Part shown: piece by piece, positions 33,293-42,170 of the stretch
Layout of the letters: each line of letters starts with the position of its first letter
Position numbering within the stretch: position 1 is the first letter of the stretch
Assembly: GCF_020169515.1 (NCBI RefSeq)
Contig: NZ_JAHMHW010000023.1
Location: 1 to 64,000, forward strand
Length of the DNA stretch: 64,000 bases
Direction of reading: 5' to 3'
Source of the DNA: Paenibacillus vietnamensis
GTDB taxonomy: Bacteria > Bacillota > Bacilli > Paenibacillales > Paenibacillaceae
Notes under the pieces: model-generated
Database searches by the model: none
The model's input: the letters and a program-made list of their open reading frames with translations, nothing else
What the model was told of the DNA's origin: nothing
Position numbers and translations under genes: made by a program

Positions 33293-35262
33293 TATTTTGT
33301 CCCCCTTAATGCGGCTTCCGTGCGCTCGATCTCATCGACCGGAATGTAGTAGTCGGTGTCGTAGGAGAACGAGCGGGCCAGCATACATACGGCAACGCCG
33401 GCGAGGCCTGTCACGATCATCCACTTCCAGTCCCATACAAAGCCGAAGCCGGCGGTGAACCAGCATACCGACATGATGAACGGAATGCCGGAGTTTTTCG
33501 GCATATGAATCGGTTCGAGCGGCGCGAGAGGCTTAGGTGCGCCGCCGGCGGCGATCCGCTGTTTCTCCTCCCACCAGTCGTCCTGATGCGTTACCTGCGG
33601 CAAGCGCGCAAAGTTGTAAAGCGGAGCCGGAGATGGAATCGACCATTCGAGCGTCCGTCCGTCCCAAGCGTCTCCATCCTTCTCTTTCTTGTAAAACTTG
33701 ATGCTATGGGCGATTTGCCACACTTGGAAAATAAACGCCAGGCCCATCAGGAAGGCGCCGACCGTCGAAATAACGTTTAGCGGCTGCCAGCCCATATCGA
33801 AGTCGTATTCGTTCACGCGGCGCGTCATGCCCATAAGGCCAAGCGCGTATTGCGGCATGAAGCAGACATAGAAGCCGATGTTCCAGAACCAGAATGCCCA
33901 TTTGCCGAGCCCTTCATGCAGGCGGAAGCCGAACATTTTCGGCCACCAGTAGTAAAGGCCCGCAAAATAACCGAATACGACGCCGCCGATCAGCACCTGG
34001 TGGAAATGCGCGATCAGGAAGTAGCTGTTGTGGAACTGGAAGTCGGCCGGCGCAACGGATAGCAGAACGCCCGTCATGCCCCCGACGACAAAGCACGGAA
34101 TGAAAGCGACGGTCCACATCATAGGTGTCGTGAACTTAATGCGGCCGCGGTACATCGTAAACAGCCAGTTGAAAACTTTTACCCCTGTCGGGATAGCGAT
34201 CAGCATCGTCGTTAACGCGAAGAACGCATTGACGTTCGCGCCGGAGCCCATCGTGAAGAAGTGATGCGCCCAGGTGAAGAACGAGAAGAAGCTGATCGAC
34301 ATCAGAGCGAATACCATCGATTTGTAGCCGAACAATTTTTTCTTCGAGAATGCCGACACGACCTCGGAGAAAATGCCGAATGCCGGCAGGATGACGATAT
34401 ATACCTCAGGGTGTCCCCACATCCAGATGAGGTTGATGTACATCATCGGATTTCCGCCGCCGTCGAGCGTGAAGAAATGCGCGCCCAGATAACGGTCGAG
34501 GAAGAGCAGGAACAGCGTAACGGTCAAAATCGGAAAAGCGAACATAATCGTTATACAGGAAGACAGCACCGACCAGACGAACATCGGCATCTGCATCAGC
34601 TTCATGCCTGGAGCGCGCATTTTCAGAATCGTAACGACAAAGTTAATGCCCGTCGCCAGGGAGCCGATGCCGGAAATTTGAATGCCCCAAATATAGAAAT
34701 CCTGGCCGAGGCCCGGGCTGCCCGACAGCTCTGAAAGCGGCGGATAGGCCAGCCAGCCGGCATCCGGGGAGCCGCCGATAATGAACGAGACGTTGAACAG
34801 CATCGCCCCGAAGAAGAACATCCAGAAGCTCAGCGAGTTCAGGAACGGGAAGGCGACGTCGCGTGCGCCGATCTGCAGCGGCACGACGATGTTGAACAAG
34901 CCGAACATAAGCGGCATCGCCATAAACAGGATCATGATGACGCCGTGCGTCGTGAAAATTTGGTTATAGTGCTCGGGATGCAAAAACTCGAGCTCCGGAG
35001 CCGCAAGCTGCACGCGCATGAGGAGCGCATCGACGCCGCCGCGGAACAGCATCAGAATCGATGCGATGATATACATGATCCCGATTTTTTTGTGGTCGAC
35101 GCTGGTGAGCCATTCGGTCCACAGCCACTTCCACTTTTTGAAGAAGGTAAGTGTGAATATAATCGCGACGAGGGACAGAGCGATGGATACCTGGGCCCCT
35201 AGAATAAGCGGGTCGCCTGTCACGAAAAACTCGGACGCGAATTCTTTTATTTTGTCCAACAT
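33292..35262 (-). CDS. cyoB: quinol oxidase subunit I
   Basis: 656-residue catalytic subunit reducing oxygen to water while pumping protons. All heme and copper ligands are visible: His in TTHGVIMILF, the His-Tyr pair in WGHPEVYIVILPAFG, the CuB histidines in FTWAHHFFT, and the heme histidines in YFLIAHFHQVLIGG. About 14-15 helices. ATG at 35262 follows AGGAGG; a longer in-frame start would contain it. Quinol rather than cytochrome c is inferred from subunit II. Confidence 0.97.
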   Translation of the reverse strand: MLDKIKEFASEFFVTGDPLILGAQVSIALSLVAIIFTLTFFKKWKWLWTEWLTSVDHKKIGIMYIIASILMLFRGGVDALLMRVQLAAPELEFLHPEHYNQIFTTHGVIMILFMAMPLMFGLFNIVVPLQIGARDVAFPFLNSLSFWMFFFGAMLFNVSFIIGGSPDAGWLAYPPLSELSGSPGLGQDFYIWGIQISGIGSLATGINFVVTILKMRAPGMKLMQMPMFVWSVLSSCITIMFAFPILTVTLFLLFLDRYLGAHFFTLDGGGNPMMYINLIWMWGHPEVYIVILPAFGIFSEVVSAFSKKKLFGYKSMVFALMSISFFSFFTWAHHFFTMGSGANVNAFFALTTMLIAIPTGVKVFNWLFTMYRGRIKFTTPMMWTVAFIPCFVVGGMTGVLLSVAPADFQFHNSYFLIAHFHQVLIGGVVFGYFAGLYYWWPKMFGFRLHEGLGKWAFWFWNIGFYVCFMPQYALGLMGMTRRVNEYDFDMGWQPLNVISTVGAFLMGLAFIFQVWQIAHSIKFYKKEKDGDAWDGRTLEWSIPSPAPLYNFARLPQVTHQDDWWEEKQRIAAGGAPKPLAPLEPIHMPKNSGIPFIMSVCWFTAGFGFVWDWKWMIVTGLAGVAVCMLARSFSYDTDYYIPVDEIERTEAALRGTK

Positions 35263-35323
35263 AGGGGGACCTCCTAACGGTTTGTGAAGCAAAACTCACT
35301 TGGAACAGCCATTCAAGCTTAGG

Positions 35324-36295
35324 TTAGTGCCCCCCGTGATGGTGAGCGTTGTTATCTGTGCCGGACTCGTCATTCGCGGCGGCCGAATCCGCCGTGTCTG
35401 CATCCTCAGACGCCGGTTCGCTTCCGTGCTGCTGATGGGCGCCGCCGTCTCCGTTGATATATTGCGTTACGATTTTCTCGAACAAGCCTACCGGGAAGCT
35501 GGAGAACAGCATGACCTCGGATGAGCCGGGCTCGGTCAGCTTCTCGTAGCCTTCCATCGTCAGCGCCGGCGAAGTGCTCTTCACTTCTTCGATCCACGAC
35601 TTGTATTCCTCTTCGCTTGTCGCATCTACGGTAAATGTCATTTGAGCGAAATCTCTGCCGTTAAAGTTAGCTCCGGAGCCGAAATAGCTGCCTTGCTCAT
35701 CAGCCTGGAGATGAAGCGTCATGGCCATGCCGGACATCGAGTAAAGTTGGCCGCCGAGCTGCGGAATCCAGAAGGAGTTCATCGCGGTATCGGACGTAAG
35801 CTGGAACTTCACCGGCACGTCCTCCGGTATTTTTATATAGTTGACGGTCGCAATACCCTCTTCCGGATATTTGAACAGCCATTTCCAATCCATCGACGTC
35901 ACTTGAATCGTTATCGGCTTCTTATCGGAAGCGAGCGCCTTGGACGGTTCGAGCATATGGGTGTAGCGGACCGTGACGATCGCCAGGATGAGGATAATGA
36001 CGATCGGAATGCCCCACCAGGTAATCTCCAGCTTCGTGCTGTGCTCCCAGTTTGGCTTATAGGAAGCTTTGCTGCCGGGCTTGTCGCGGTAGCGCCATAC
36101 GATGACGGCCGTCAGAATCAGCACCGGCACGATGACGATTGCGCACAGGATGGTCGAAATATAGATTAAATCTTTTTGAGACTCGCCGATCGGCCCTTTC
36201 GGGTCGAGCACGATAAATTGCTCGCCGCAGCCGGATAGCGTAAGGGCCATTAACACAAAAAGGACGGGGGTCAGCATACGAATAAACGGTCTCAT
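35324..36295 (-). CDS. cyoA: quinol oxidase subunit II
   Basis: 323-residue lipoprotein: lipobox LSGC at about residue 20, two membrane helices, then a cupredoxin-like domain. The CuA ligands (CxxxC) are absent and replaced by NSFWIPQLGGQLYSMSGMAM, the mark of quinol oxidases (CyoA/QoxA). The tail is unusual: about 40 residues rich in Asp, Ala and Ser, ending in NNAHHHGGH. ATG at 36295 follows GAGGAG. It is the first gene of the operon. Confidence 0.95.
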   Translation of the reverse strand: MRPFIRMLTPVLFVLMALTLSGCGEQFIVLDPKGPIGESQKDLIYISTILCAIVIVPVLILTAVIVWRYRDKPGSKASYKPNWEHSTKLEITWWGIPIVIILILAIVTVRYTHMLEPSKALASDKKPITIQVTSMDWKWLFKYPEEGIATVNYIKIPEDVPVKFQLTSDTAMNSFWIPQLGGQLYSMSGMAMTLHLQADEQGSYFGSGANFNGRDFAQMTFTVDATSEEEYKSWIEEVKSTSPALTMEGYEKLTEPGSSEVMLFSSFPVGLFEKIVTQYINGDGGAHQQHGSEPASEDADTADSAAANDESGTDNNAHHHGGH

Positions 36296-36600
36296 GTATC
36301 GGTTCAACTCCTCGAAATTACTGCTTACGCCTACAATAACAGTTCCTTTAGCGAATAACAGCGGGGTTAACAATTACGTCAATAATTCGTCTTTATTCTG
36401 TAATAGAAAGTTCACCGCTTTGCCATAAGCAAAAATCTCCCTCGCCGGACGCCGATTTTGCCTCCCCGATACCAAAAAAACTAGAGACAAAAGTTAGATT
36501 CCTGTCCTATACTATCAAGGTTATACATAAGCCGAAAGTCGCAAAATTTGTAAGGCTAAAGGTTCAAAACGGTACGGTCATTATTGCAGCGGGGGTCTTT
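36296..36600. other. divergent intergenic region
   Basis: Holds the start signals of the oxidase operon (minus) and the deacetylase gene (plus). AT-rich with no gene; no confident -35/-10 pair was assigned. Confidence 0.4.
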
Positions 36601-37488
36601 ATGCGCAGTCGTCGATTCATTTCAGCTTTTTTGGCAGGCCTGTTTTTATTTGGCGTGATGCCTCTTCCGGAGAAGGCCCGTGCCGAGCGGGCAAGCTTGA
36701 GAGAGCCGGTGCCCGCCTTAAGCGCGGATCCGGTCATCGTCGCCCTTATGTACCATCATTTCACCGTAAACAAGTCGGAACGAAACAGCGTGACCGTCCT
36801 GAAGGATACGTTCGGGAGCCAGCTTAAAGCGCTGAAGGCGGACGGCTTCGTCTCCATCACGCAGCAGCAGCTGGCAGCGTTCATGAAGGGGGGCAAGCAG
36901 GCCAAGCTGCCCCGGAAATCGGTGATCATCACGATTGATGACGGCTACGAGAGCAACTATAAGCTGGCCTACCCGTTATTGAAGAGGGAGAAGGTTCATG
37001 CGAGCATATTCGCCGTCACCTCCTTCCGCGGACAGACGCCGTCCCGGTTTCGGCATTTTACATGGGAGCAGGCCAAGGAGATGTACGAGTCGGGCTTCGT
37101 GGACATTCAGAGCCATACGCATTCCTTGCATTATTATGGTACGACTCCGAGCGGAGGCAAACCTGCGCTTAGCTACCGCATTCTCGTGAACGATAAGCAG
37201 GAGAGCAAGCTCGCTTACGAAAAACGCATCTACAACGATTTGAAGACAGCAAAGTCATTAATCGAGGAGCATGTAGGCAATCCGGTTATCGCGCTCTCCT
37301 TTCCTTATGGAAGCTACAACGATACCGTTATCCGCAAAGCGGCCGACGCGGGCCATTCCCTCATGTATACGATCAAAGAAGGAATTATCCGCAAGGGCTC
37401 TGACCCTCATAAGCTTCCGCGGATCAATGTGGACGGGAAGTATTCGGCGAAGGACCTGATGGAACGGATTCATACTTTGATGGGTTAA
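36601..37488 (+). CDS. secreted polysaccharide deacetylase
   Basis: 295-residue NodB-family deacetylase acting outside the cell, probably on peptidoglycan or an exopolysaccharide. A signal peptide (FISAFLAGLFLFGVM) is followed by the metal motifs ITIDDGYESNY (Asp-Asp) and DIQSHTHSLH (His pair), then SFPYGSYND. ATG follows GGGGG. It is a single gene with its own terminator. Confidence 0.93.
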   Translation: MRSRRFISAFLAGLFLFGVMPLPEKARAERASLREPVPALSADPVIVALMYHHFTVNKSERNSVTVLKDTFGSQLKALKADGFVSITQQQLAAFMKGGKQAKLPRKSVIITIDDGYESNYKLAYPLLKREKVHASIFAVTSFRGQTPSRFRHFTWEQAKEMYESGFVDIQSHTHSLHYYGTTPSGGKPALSYRILVNDKQESKLAYEKRIYNDLKTAKSLIEEHVGNPVIALSFPYGSYNDTVIRKAADAGHSLMYTIKEGIIRKGSDPHKLPRINVDGKYSAKDLMERIHTLMG

Positions 37489-37508
37489 AGCCCGCAACAC
37501 GCTCGTAA

Positions 37509-37550
37509 AAAAGACGCCTAAGCCGATGCCCGGCTTAGGCGTCTTTCCTT
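37509..37550. terminator. terminator of the deacetylase gene, bidirectional
   Basis: AAGACGCCTAAGCC / GGCTTAGGCGTCTT, T-rich on both sides. Confidence 0.85.
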
Positions 37551-37611
37551 ATTGAGCAGCGGCAAAACGAACGCTGCCGCCATCATTATGATAGCGGCAG
37601 CCGTGTTAAGC

Positions 37612-37908
37612 TTATGTCGTTGAATTTGAATCGTCTTCCGGTGCTTGCGGACCGTCCTGATGGAGACGCGCGTGGACGAGGCCGATCGCCGTTCCGATCA
37701 CATAAATATGAACGCTTCCGACGAGGAAGCCGAGTCCGACCATCAGGCCGACATTTTTGTCGCTGAAGTGGCTGATATTAATCAAGCAGAGAAGAACGCC
37801 GATGCCGAGTACGGCCCATGCGATTGCGGTCATTGCTTTAACGAGTCGTGTGACATCGGATTTGCCTGTATGCACCTGGCTTATTGTTGCGGTTTTCGTT
37901 GTCATCAT
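37612..37908 (-). CDS. hypothetical small membrane protein, 98 aa
   Basis: Not recognised. Two hydrophobic helices (AMTAIAWAVLGIGVLLCLIN and VGLMVGLGFLVGSVHIYVIG) and polar ends; no catalytic motif. ATG at 37908 or 37905 follows CGGGAG. Alone between the deacetylase gene and pbpG. Confidence 0.7.
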   Translation of the reverse strand: MMTTKTATISQVHTGKSDVTRLVKAMTAIAWAVLGIGVLLCLINISHFSDKNVGLMVGLGFLVGSVHIYVIGTAIGLVHARLHQDGPQAPEDDSNSTT

Positions 37909-38040
37909 GAACACTCCCGAATCATTGTAAGTGTTTTCTTACTGTTAACTATACCACAACTTTATGCTTTTGTTCAAAGAAAATTCACTTTTTGCTCATA
38001 AATCGGACAAAAATGGGTGGAGGCCGCCGCCCGAAGTAGC

Positions 38041-40140
38041 TTATTCGGTCCACCAGCGTTTGAAATCGGCCCACCAGGAACGGTGTTGGCCCGCGTCTTC
38101 CTTGCCTGCGCCGTCCTCCTCCTGCGCCGAAGCCGGCTTGCCGCATACCTCGGTCGGCTCCGTGCCGCTCAGGAACGTTTCCATCCGCCGGTTCGGGCAG
38201 GTGTCCTCCGCCAGCTTGCCGCTGACCGGATCGATGTAGACCTGTACGACCCCTTCCGGCACCGGGAACATTTTCGGCGGCACGGAAGCGAGCGCCTGCT
38301 CCGTAAACTTGGCGAAAATCGGAGCGGCCCGGTACGCCTCGGGAACGGTCAGCTTCCGGTCCTTGTCGTAGCCGACCCAGACGGCAGTCGCCAGCTCGGG
38401 CGTATAGCCGACCAGCCAGGCGTCGGTCGCGGTCGTTCCGGTTTTGCCTGCCACTGGGCGCTTTAAAATAGAAGCGACGCGATGCGCCGTGCCTCCTTCG
38501 TCAAAGACGCTTTCCATCAAGCTTGTCATCACGTACGCCGCCGCCGGTGTTACAGCCTGCTTGGTGTGACGGCTCGCTTCATATAAAACGTTGCCCTTCC
38601 GGTCCTCGATCTTGATGATGGCAACCGGATCGACACGCAGGCCGCCGTTGGCAAGCGTACCGAACGCGGAGGCCATCTCGAACGGGCTGACCGGATAGGT
38701 GCCGAGCGCCAGGGAAGGCATAGGCTTCATCGGGCTGTTAATGCCGAGCGAGCGGGCCGTCTCGATCACCTTGTCGGCGCCGACGGTCATGATCGTGTTA
38801 ACCGCATAAATGTTGTCCGAGCTCGACAGCGCCTTCCGCATATCGATGAAGTCGTTCACATATTTGTCGCCGTAGTTGCGGGGCTCGTACGTTTTGCGCC
38901 CTTCATCGTAGGTGAACACCGTCGGCTCGCTCTTGAAGCGGGTGGCGGGCGACATGAAGCCGCTTTGCAGCGCGGTCAGGTAAAGGAACGGCTTGAACGA
39001 AGAGCCGGGCTGTCGCGTGTTTGCGAACACGCGGTTGAACTGGTTAGTCTTATAGTCGCGGCCGCCGACCATCGCCTTGATATATCCGCTGCGCGGATCG
39101 ATGGCGATCAGCGAGGCTTGCTGCCCGGAGCTTTCGGGCATGCCTTCTTTAATCACCTCTTCGGCCGCAGCCTGCATGTCGGAGTCCAGCGTCGTATAAA
39201 TCGTGATGCCGCCCTCGTTGAGCAAACGTTCGTCAATGCCCAGCTTATCGACCGCAACGGAACGGATATAGTCGCGGAAGTACGGGGCAAAGCCCTCTTG
39301 CTCTCCGGTGCCGAGCGTCTGGAAGTTCAGCAGTTCCGCATAAGCGGCGTCCGCCTGCTCGGAGGTGATCGAGCCGCCCTCGACCATTGCCTGAAGGATG
39401 GTGAGCTGCCGGTCCTTCGCGTTTTTCATGTTCAGATAGGGCGAATAATATTTCGGACCCTTCGGAATGCCGGCCAGCAGCGCGCTTTCGGCCAGCGTAA
39501 GCTCGGAGGCGTGCTTGCCGAAATACATCATTGCGGCCGCCTCGATTCCGTAAGAGCCGTGGCCGTAATAAATCTGGTTCAAATACATGCCGAGAATTTC
39601 GTCCTTGGAGTAGCTCATCTCCAGCTGCACGGTGTACATCGCTTCCTTGAGCTTCCGCTGCCAGGTGCGCTCGTGCGTCAAATATAAATTCCGGGCCAGC
39701 TGCTGCGTCAGCGTGCTCGCTCCCTGCTTGGTCGACATGCTCTGGACGTTGACCATGACGGCCCGGGCCATCCCTTTCATATCGAAGCCGCGGTGCTCAT
39801 AGAAGCGCCGGTCCTCAATGGCCAGCGTCGCATCGACCACGTAGTGGGAAATGTCGGAAAGCTGGACGGAGCGCCGGTTTTCGCCCGCATGAAACGTATC
39901 GATGACGTTGCCGTGCAAATCCAGCATTTGCGACGTCTGGCTGATGGAGGCCGCGGGCAGCGATTTTGAGCCCAAATAAACAAGCGTGCCCAGCACGGCG
40001 AGCACCAGCAGGATGCCGGCGGCCGCCGCCCATCTCAGCCCTTTTTTGAGCTTCAGAACATGACGCGGAAATCTCTCGGTTATAATAGGAAAGGCCGGCC
40101 GCCGACGGGGCTTTCCCTGCCGTTTGGAAGGCTTGTTCAT
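38041..40140 (-). CDS. pbpG: class A penicillin-binding protein
   Basis: 699-residue bifunctional peptidoglycan synthase: one N-terminal membrane helix, a transglycosylase domain with IEDRRFYEHRGFD and STLTQQLARNLYL, and a transpeptidase domain with SSFK, SSDN and KTGTT. In position next to speE/speB and in sequence it matches YwhE/PbpG of Bacillus, a sporulation-linked PBP; that identity is inferred from synteny. ATG at 40140 follows GAAGGGAG; the longer in-frame start would contain that site. Confidence 0.95.
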   Translation of the reverse strand: MNKPSKRQGKPRRRPAFPIITERFPRHVLKLKKGLRWAAAAGILLVLAVLGTLVYLGSKSLPAASISQTSQMLDLHGNVIDTFHAGENRRSVQLSDISHYVVDATLAIEDRRFYEHRGFDMKGMARAVMVNVQSMSTKQGASTLTQQLARNLYLTHERTWQRKLKEAMYTVQLEMSYSKDEILGMYLNQIYYGHGSYGIEAAAMMYFGKHASELTLAESALLAGIPKGPKYYSPYLNMKNAKDRQLTILQAMVEGGSITSEQADAAYAELLNFQTLGTGEQEGFAPYFRDYIRSVAVDKLGIDERLLNEGGITIYTTLDSDMQAAAEEVIKEGMPESSGQQASLIAIDPRSGYIKAMVGGRDYKTNQFNRVFANTRQPGSSFKPFLYLTALQSGFMSPATRFKSEPTVFTYDEGRKTYEPRNYGDKYVNDFIDMRKALSSSDNIYAVNTIMTVGADKVIETARSLGINSPMKPMPSLALGTYPVSPFEMASAFGTLANGGLRVDPVAIIKIEDRKGNVLYEASRHTKQAVTPAAAYVMTSLMESVFDEGGTAHRVASILKRPVAGKTGTTATDAWLVGYTPELATAVWVGYDKDRKLTVPEAYRAAPIFAKFTEQALASVPPKMFPVPEGVVQVYIDPVSGKLAEDTCPNRRMETFLSGTEPTEVCGKPASAQEEDGAGKEDAGQHRSWWADFKRWWTE

Positions 40141-40325
40141 GGAGAAGGCTCCCTTCATTAGCAAAGCTTCGCTTTTCCTTAGTATGGAAAAAGCGGGAAG
40201 CCGCTATTCACGGGGAACGCGCGAAGCATTAATTTTTTGCGGCAGAGCTTGGAAAAGGTTGCTTTTTTGGCCTGAAATACTATAATACAGGTTGAACCAT
40301 TGAAGGAAAGAAGGGATATATCGAC

Positions 40326-41153
40326 ATGGAATTGTGGTATACGGAGAAACAGACCGAGAGCTTCGGCATTACGGCGAAGATTACGAAAACTTATGTGAAC
40401 GAACAAACGGATTTTCAACAGCTCGATATGATCGAGACGGAAGAATTCGGAACGATGCTGGTACTCGACGGCATGGTTATGACGACAGTGAAGGACGAGT
40501 TTGTCTACCATGAGATGGTTGCTCATCCGGTTCTGTTCACGCATCCCAACCCTGAGCATGTGCTCGTAGTAGGCGGCGGCGACGGCGGCGTAATCCGCGA
40601 AGTCATGAAGCACCCTAAGGTGAAGAAAGCCGTTCTTGTCGATATCGACGGAAAAGTTATTGAATACTCCAAAAAATATTTGCCTACAATCGCCGGAGAG
40701 CTCGACAACCCGCGTGTCGAAGTGCTGGTGAACGACGGCTTCATGCATATTCACGATCACAAAAACACATACGACGTCATTATGGTCGATTCTACAGAGC
40801 CGGTTGGCCCTGCGGCTAATCTGTTCACGCGCGGCTTCTACCAAGGCATCTACGAAGCATTGAAGGAAGACGGCATCTTCGTCGCGCAGACGGACAACCC
40901 CTGGTTCAAAGCGGACCTGATCCAAAGCGTGAACAAGGACGTGAAGGAAGTATTCCCGATCGTACGCGTTTACGGCGCGAACATCCCGACCTATCCGAGC
41001 GGCCTCTGGACGTTTACGATGGGCAGCAAGAAATACGATCCGGTTGCGGTCGACGAAACGGCGATTCCGGAGCTGGACACGAAATACTACACGCCGCGCC
41101 TTCACAAAGCAGCTTTCGTGCTGCCTAAGTTTGTTGAAGACCTCATTAAGTAA
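40326..41153 (+). CDS. speE: spermidine synthase
   Basis: 275-residue aminopropyltransferase making spermidine from putrescine and decarboxylated S-adenosylmethionine. The cofactor motif VVGGGDGGVIREV is near residue 83 and VDSTEPVGPA holds the catalytic Asp. ATG follows GAAAGAAGGG. First gene of the speE-speB operon; 40 bases separate the two. Confidence 0.97.
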   Translation: MELWYTEKQTESFGITAKITKTYVNEQTDFQQLDMIETEEFGTMLVLDGMVMTTVKDEFVYHEMVAHPVLFTHPNPEHVLVVGGGDGGVIREVMKHPKVKKAVLVDIDGKVIEYSKKYLPTIAGELDNPRVEVLVNDGFMHIHDHKNTYDVIMVDSTEPVGPAANLFTRGFYQGIYEALKEDGIFVAQTDNPWFKADLIQSVNKDVKEVFPIVRVYGANIPTYPSGLWTFTMGSKKYDPVAVDETAIPELDTKYYTPRLHKAAFVLPKFVEDLIK

Positions 41154-41193
41154 TCAGGCGGCTATGCAGCTGTAGAAAGAGAGGACAATCCTC

Positions 41194-42063
41194 ATGAAAT
41201 TGGATCAAAAATATTCCGGCAACGTCTTTATCCTGAGCTCGGATAACTATGAAGCTTCCAAAGCGGTTATTTACGGTATGCCGATGGACTTCACCGTCAG
41301 CTTCCGTCCCGGCTCGCGCTTCGGCCCTCCGCGCATCCGCGAGGTGTCGATCGGGCTTGAGGAATACAGCCCGTATCTGGACCGCAGCCTGGAGGACATC
41401 GAATACTTCGATGCGGGAGATCTGCTTCTGCCGTTCGGCAACGCGGCCCGCAGCCTCGAGATCATCGGCGAATTCGTACGCGGCGTGCTGGACGACGGCA
41501 AGCTTCCGCTCGGACTCGGCGGCGAGCATCTGGTATCCTGGCCGATTTTCCAGGAGGTATATAAGAAATACCCGGATCTGGCTATCATCCACTTCGATGC
41601 TCACGCGGATCTGCGCGAGCAGTACGAAGGAGAGCCGCTTTCCCACTCGACGCCGCTTCGCAAGGCGGCCGGCCTGATGGGCGGCAAGAACATTTACCAG
41701 TTCGGTATCCGTTCGGGCTCCCGCGAGGAGTGGCAGTATGCGCGCGAGAACATCAACTTCCATCCGTTCGAGGTGCTCGAGCCGCTGAAGAAGGTGCTTC
41801 CGGAGCTGGAAGGCCGTCCGGTATACCTGACGATCGATATCGACGTGCTGGATCCGTCCGCGGCGCCTGGCACAGGTACAGCCGAGGCGGGAGGCATTAC
41901 GTCGAAGGAGCTGATCGATGCGGTTCATGCGATCGCTCGTTCCGGCGTGAACGTCGTAGGCTGCGATCTCGTAGAGGTGGCGCCGGCTTACGATCCGACG
42001 GAGCAAACGCAAATCGTGGCTGCGAAAGTAATCCGCGAAATGCTGCTCGGCTTTTTGAAATAA
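41194..42063 (+). CDS. speB: agmatinase
   Basis: 289-residue ureohydrolase that splits agmatine into putrescine and urea, upstream of SpeE in the pathway. Dinuclear manganese ligands are in FDAHADLR (residues about 129-136) and DIDVLDPSAAPGTGTAEAGG, with GGEHL near 110. ATG follows GAGAGGAC. A strong terminator follows. Confidence 0.96.
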   Translation: MKLDQKYSGNVFILSSDNYEASKAVIYGMPMDFTVSFRPGSRFGPPRIREVSIGLEEYSPYLDRSLEDIEYFDAGDLLLPFGNAARSLEIIGEFVRGVLDDGKLPLGLGGEHLVSWPIFQEVYKKYPDLAIIHFDAHADLREQYEGEPLSHSTPLRKAAGLMGGKNIYQFGIRSGSREEWQYARENINFHPFEVLEPLKKVLPELEGRPVYLTIDIDVLDPSAAPGTGTAEAGGITSKELIDAVHAIARSGVNVVGCDLVEVAPAYDPTEQTQIVAAKVIREMLLGFLK

Positions 42064-42076
42064 GTCGCCAATAATG

Positions 42077-42122
42077 AAAGAGCTTGATTCCGGCCGGTTT
42101 GCCGGGGTCAGGCTCTTTTTTT
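42077..42122 (+). terminator. terminator of speEB
   Basis: AAAGAGCTTGA with inner CCGGC pairs with GCCGG and TCAGGCTCTTT, then TTTTT. Confidence 0.85.
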
Positions 42123-42170
42123 CTGGAAAGTATATACTAAAGCTACAAATTACGCTTAGGAGGGGTCGTC

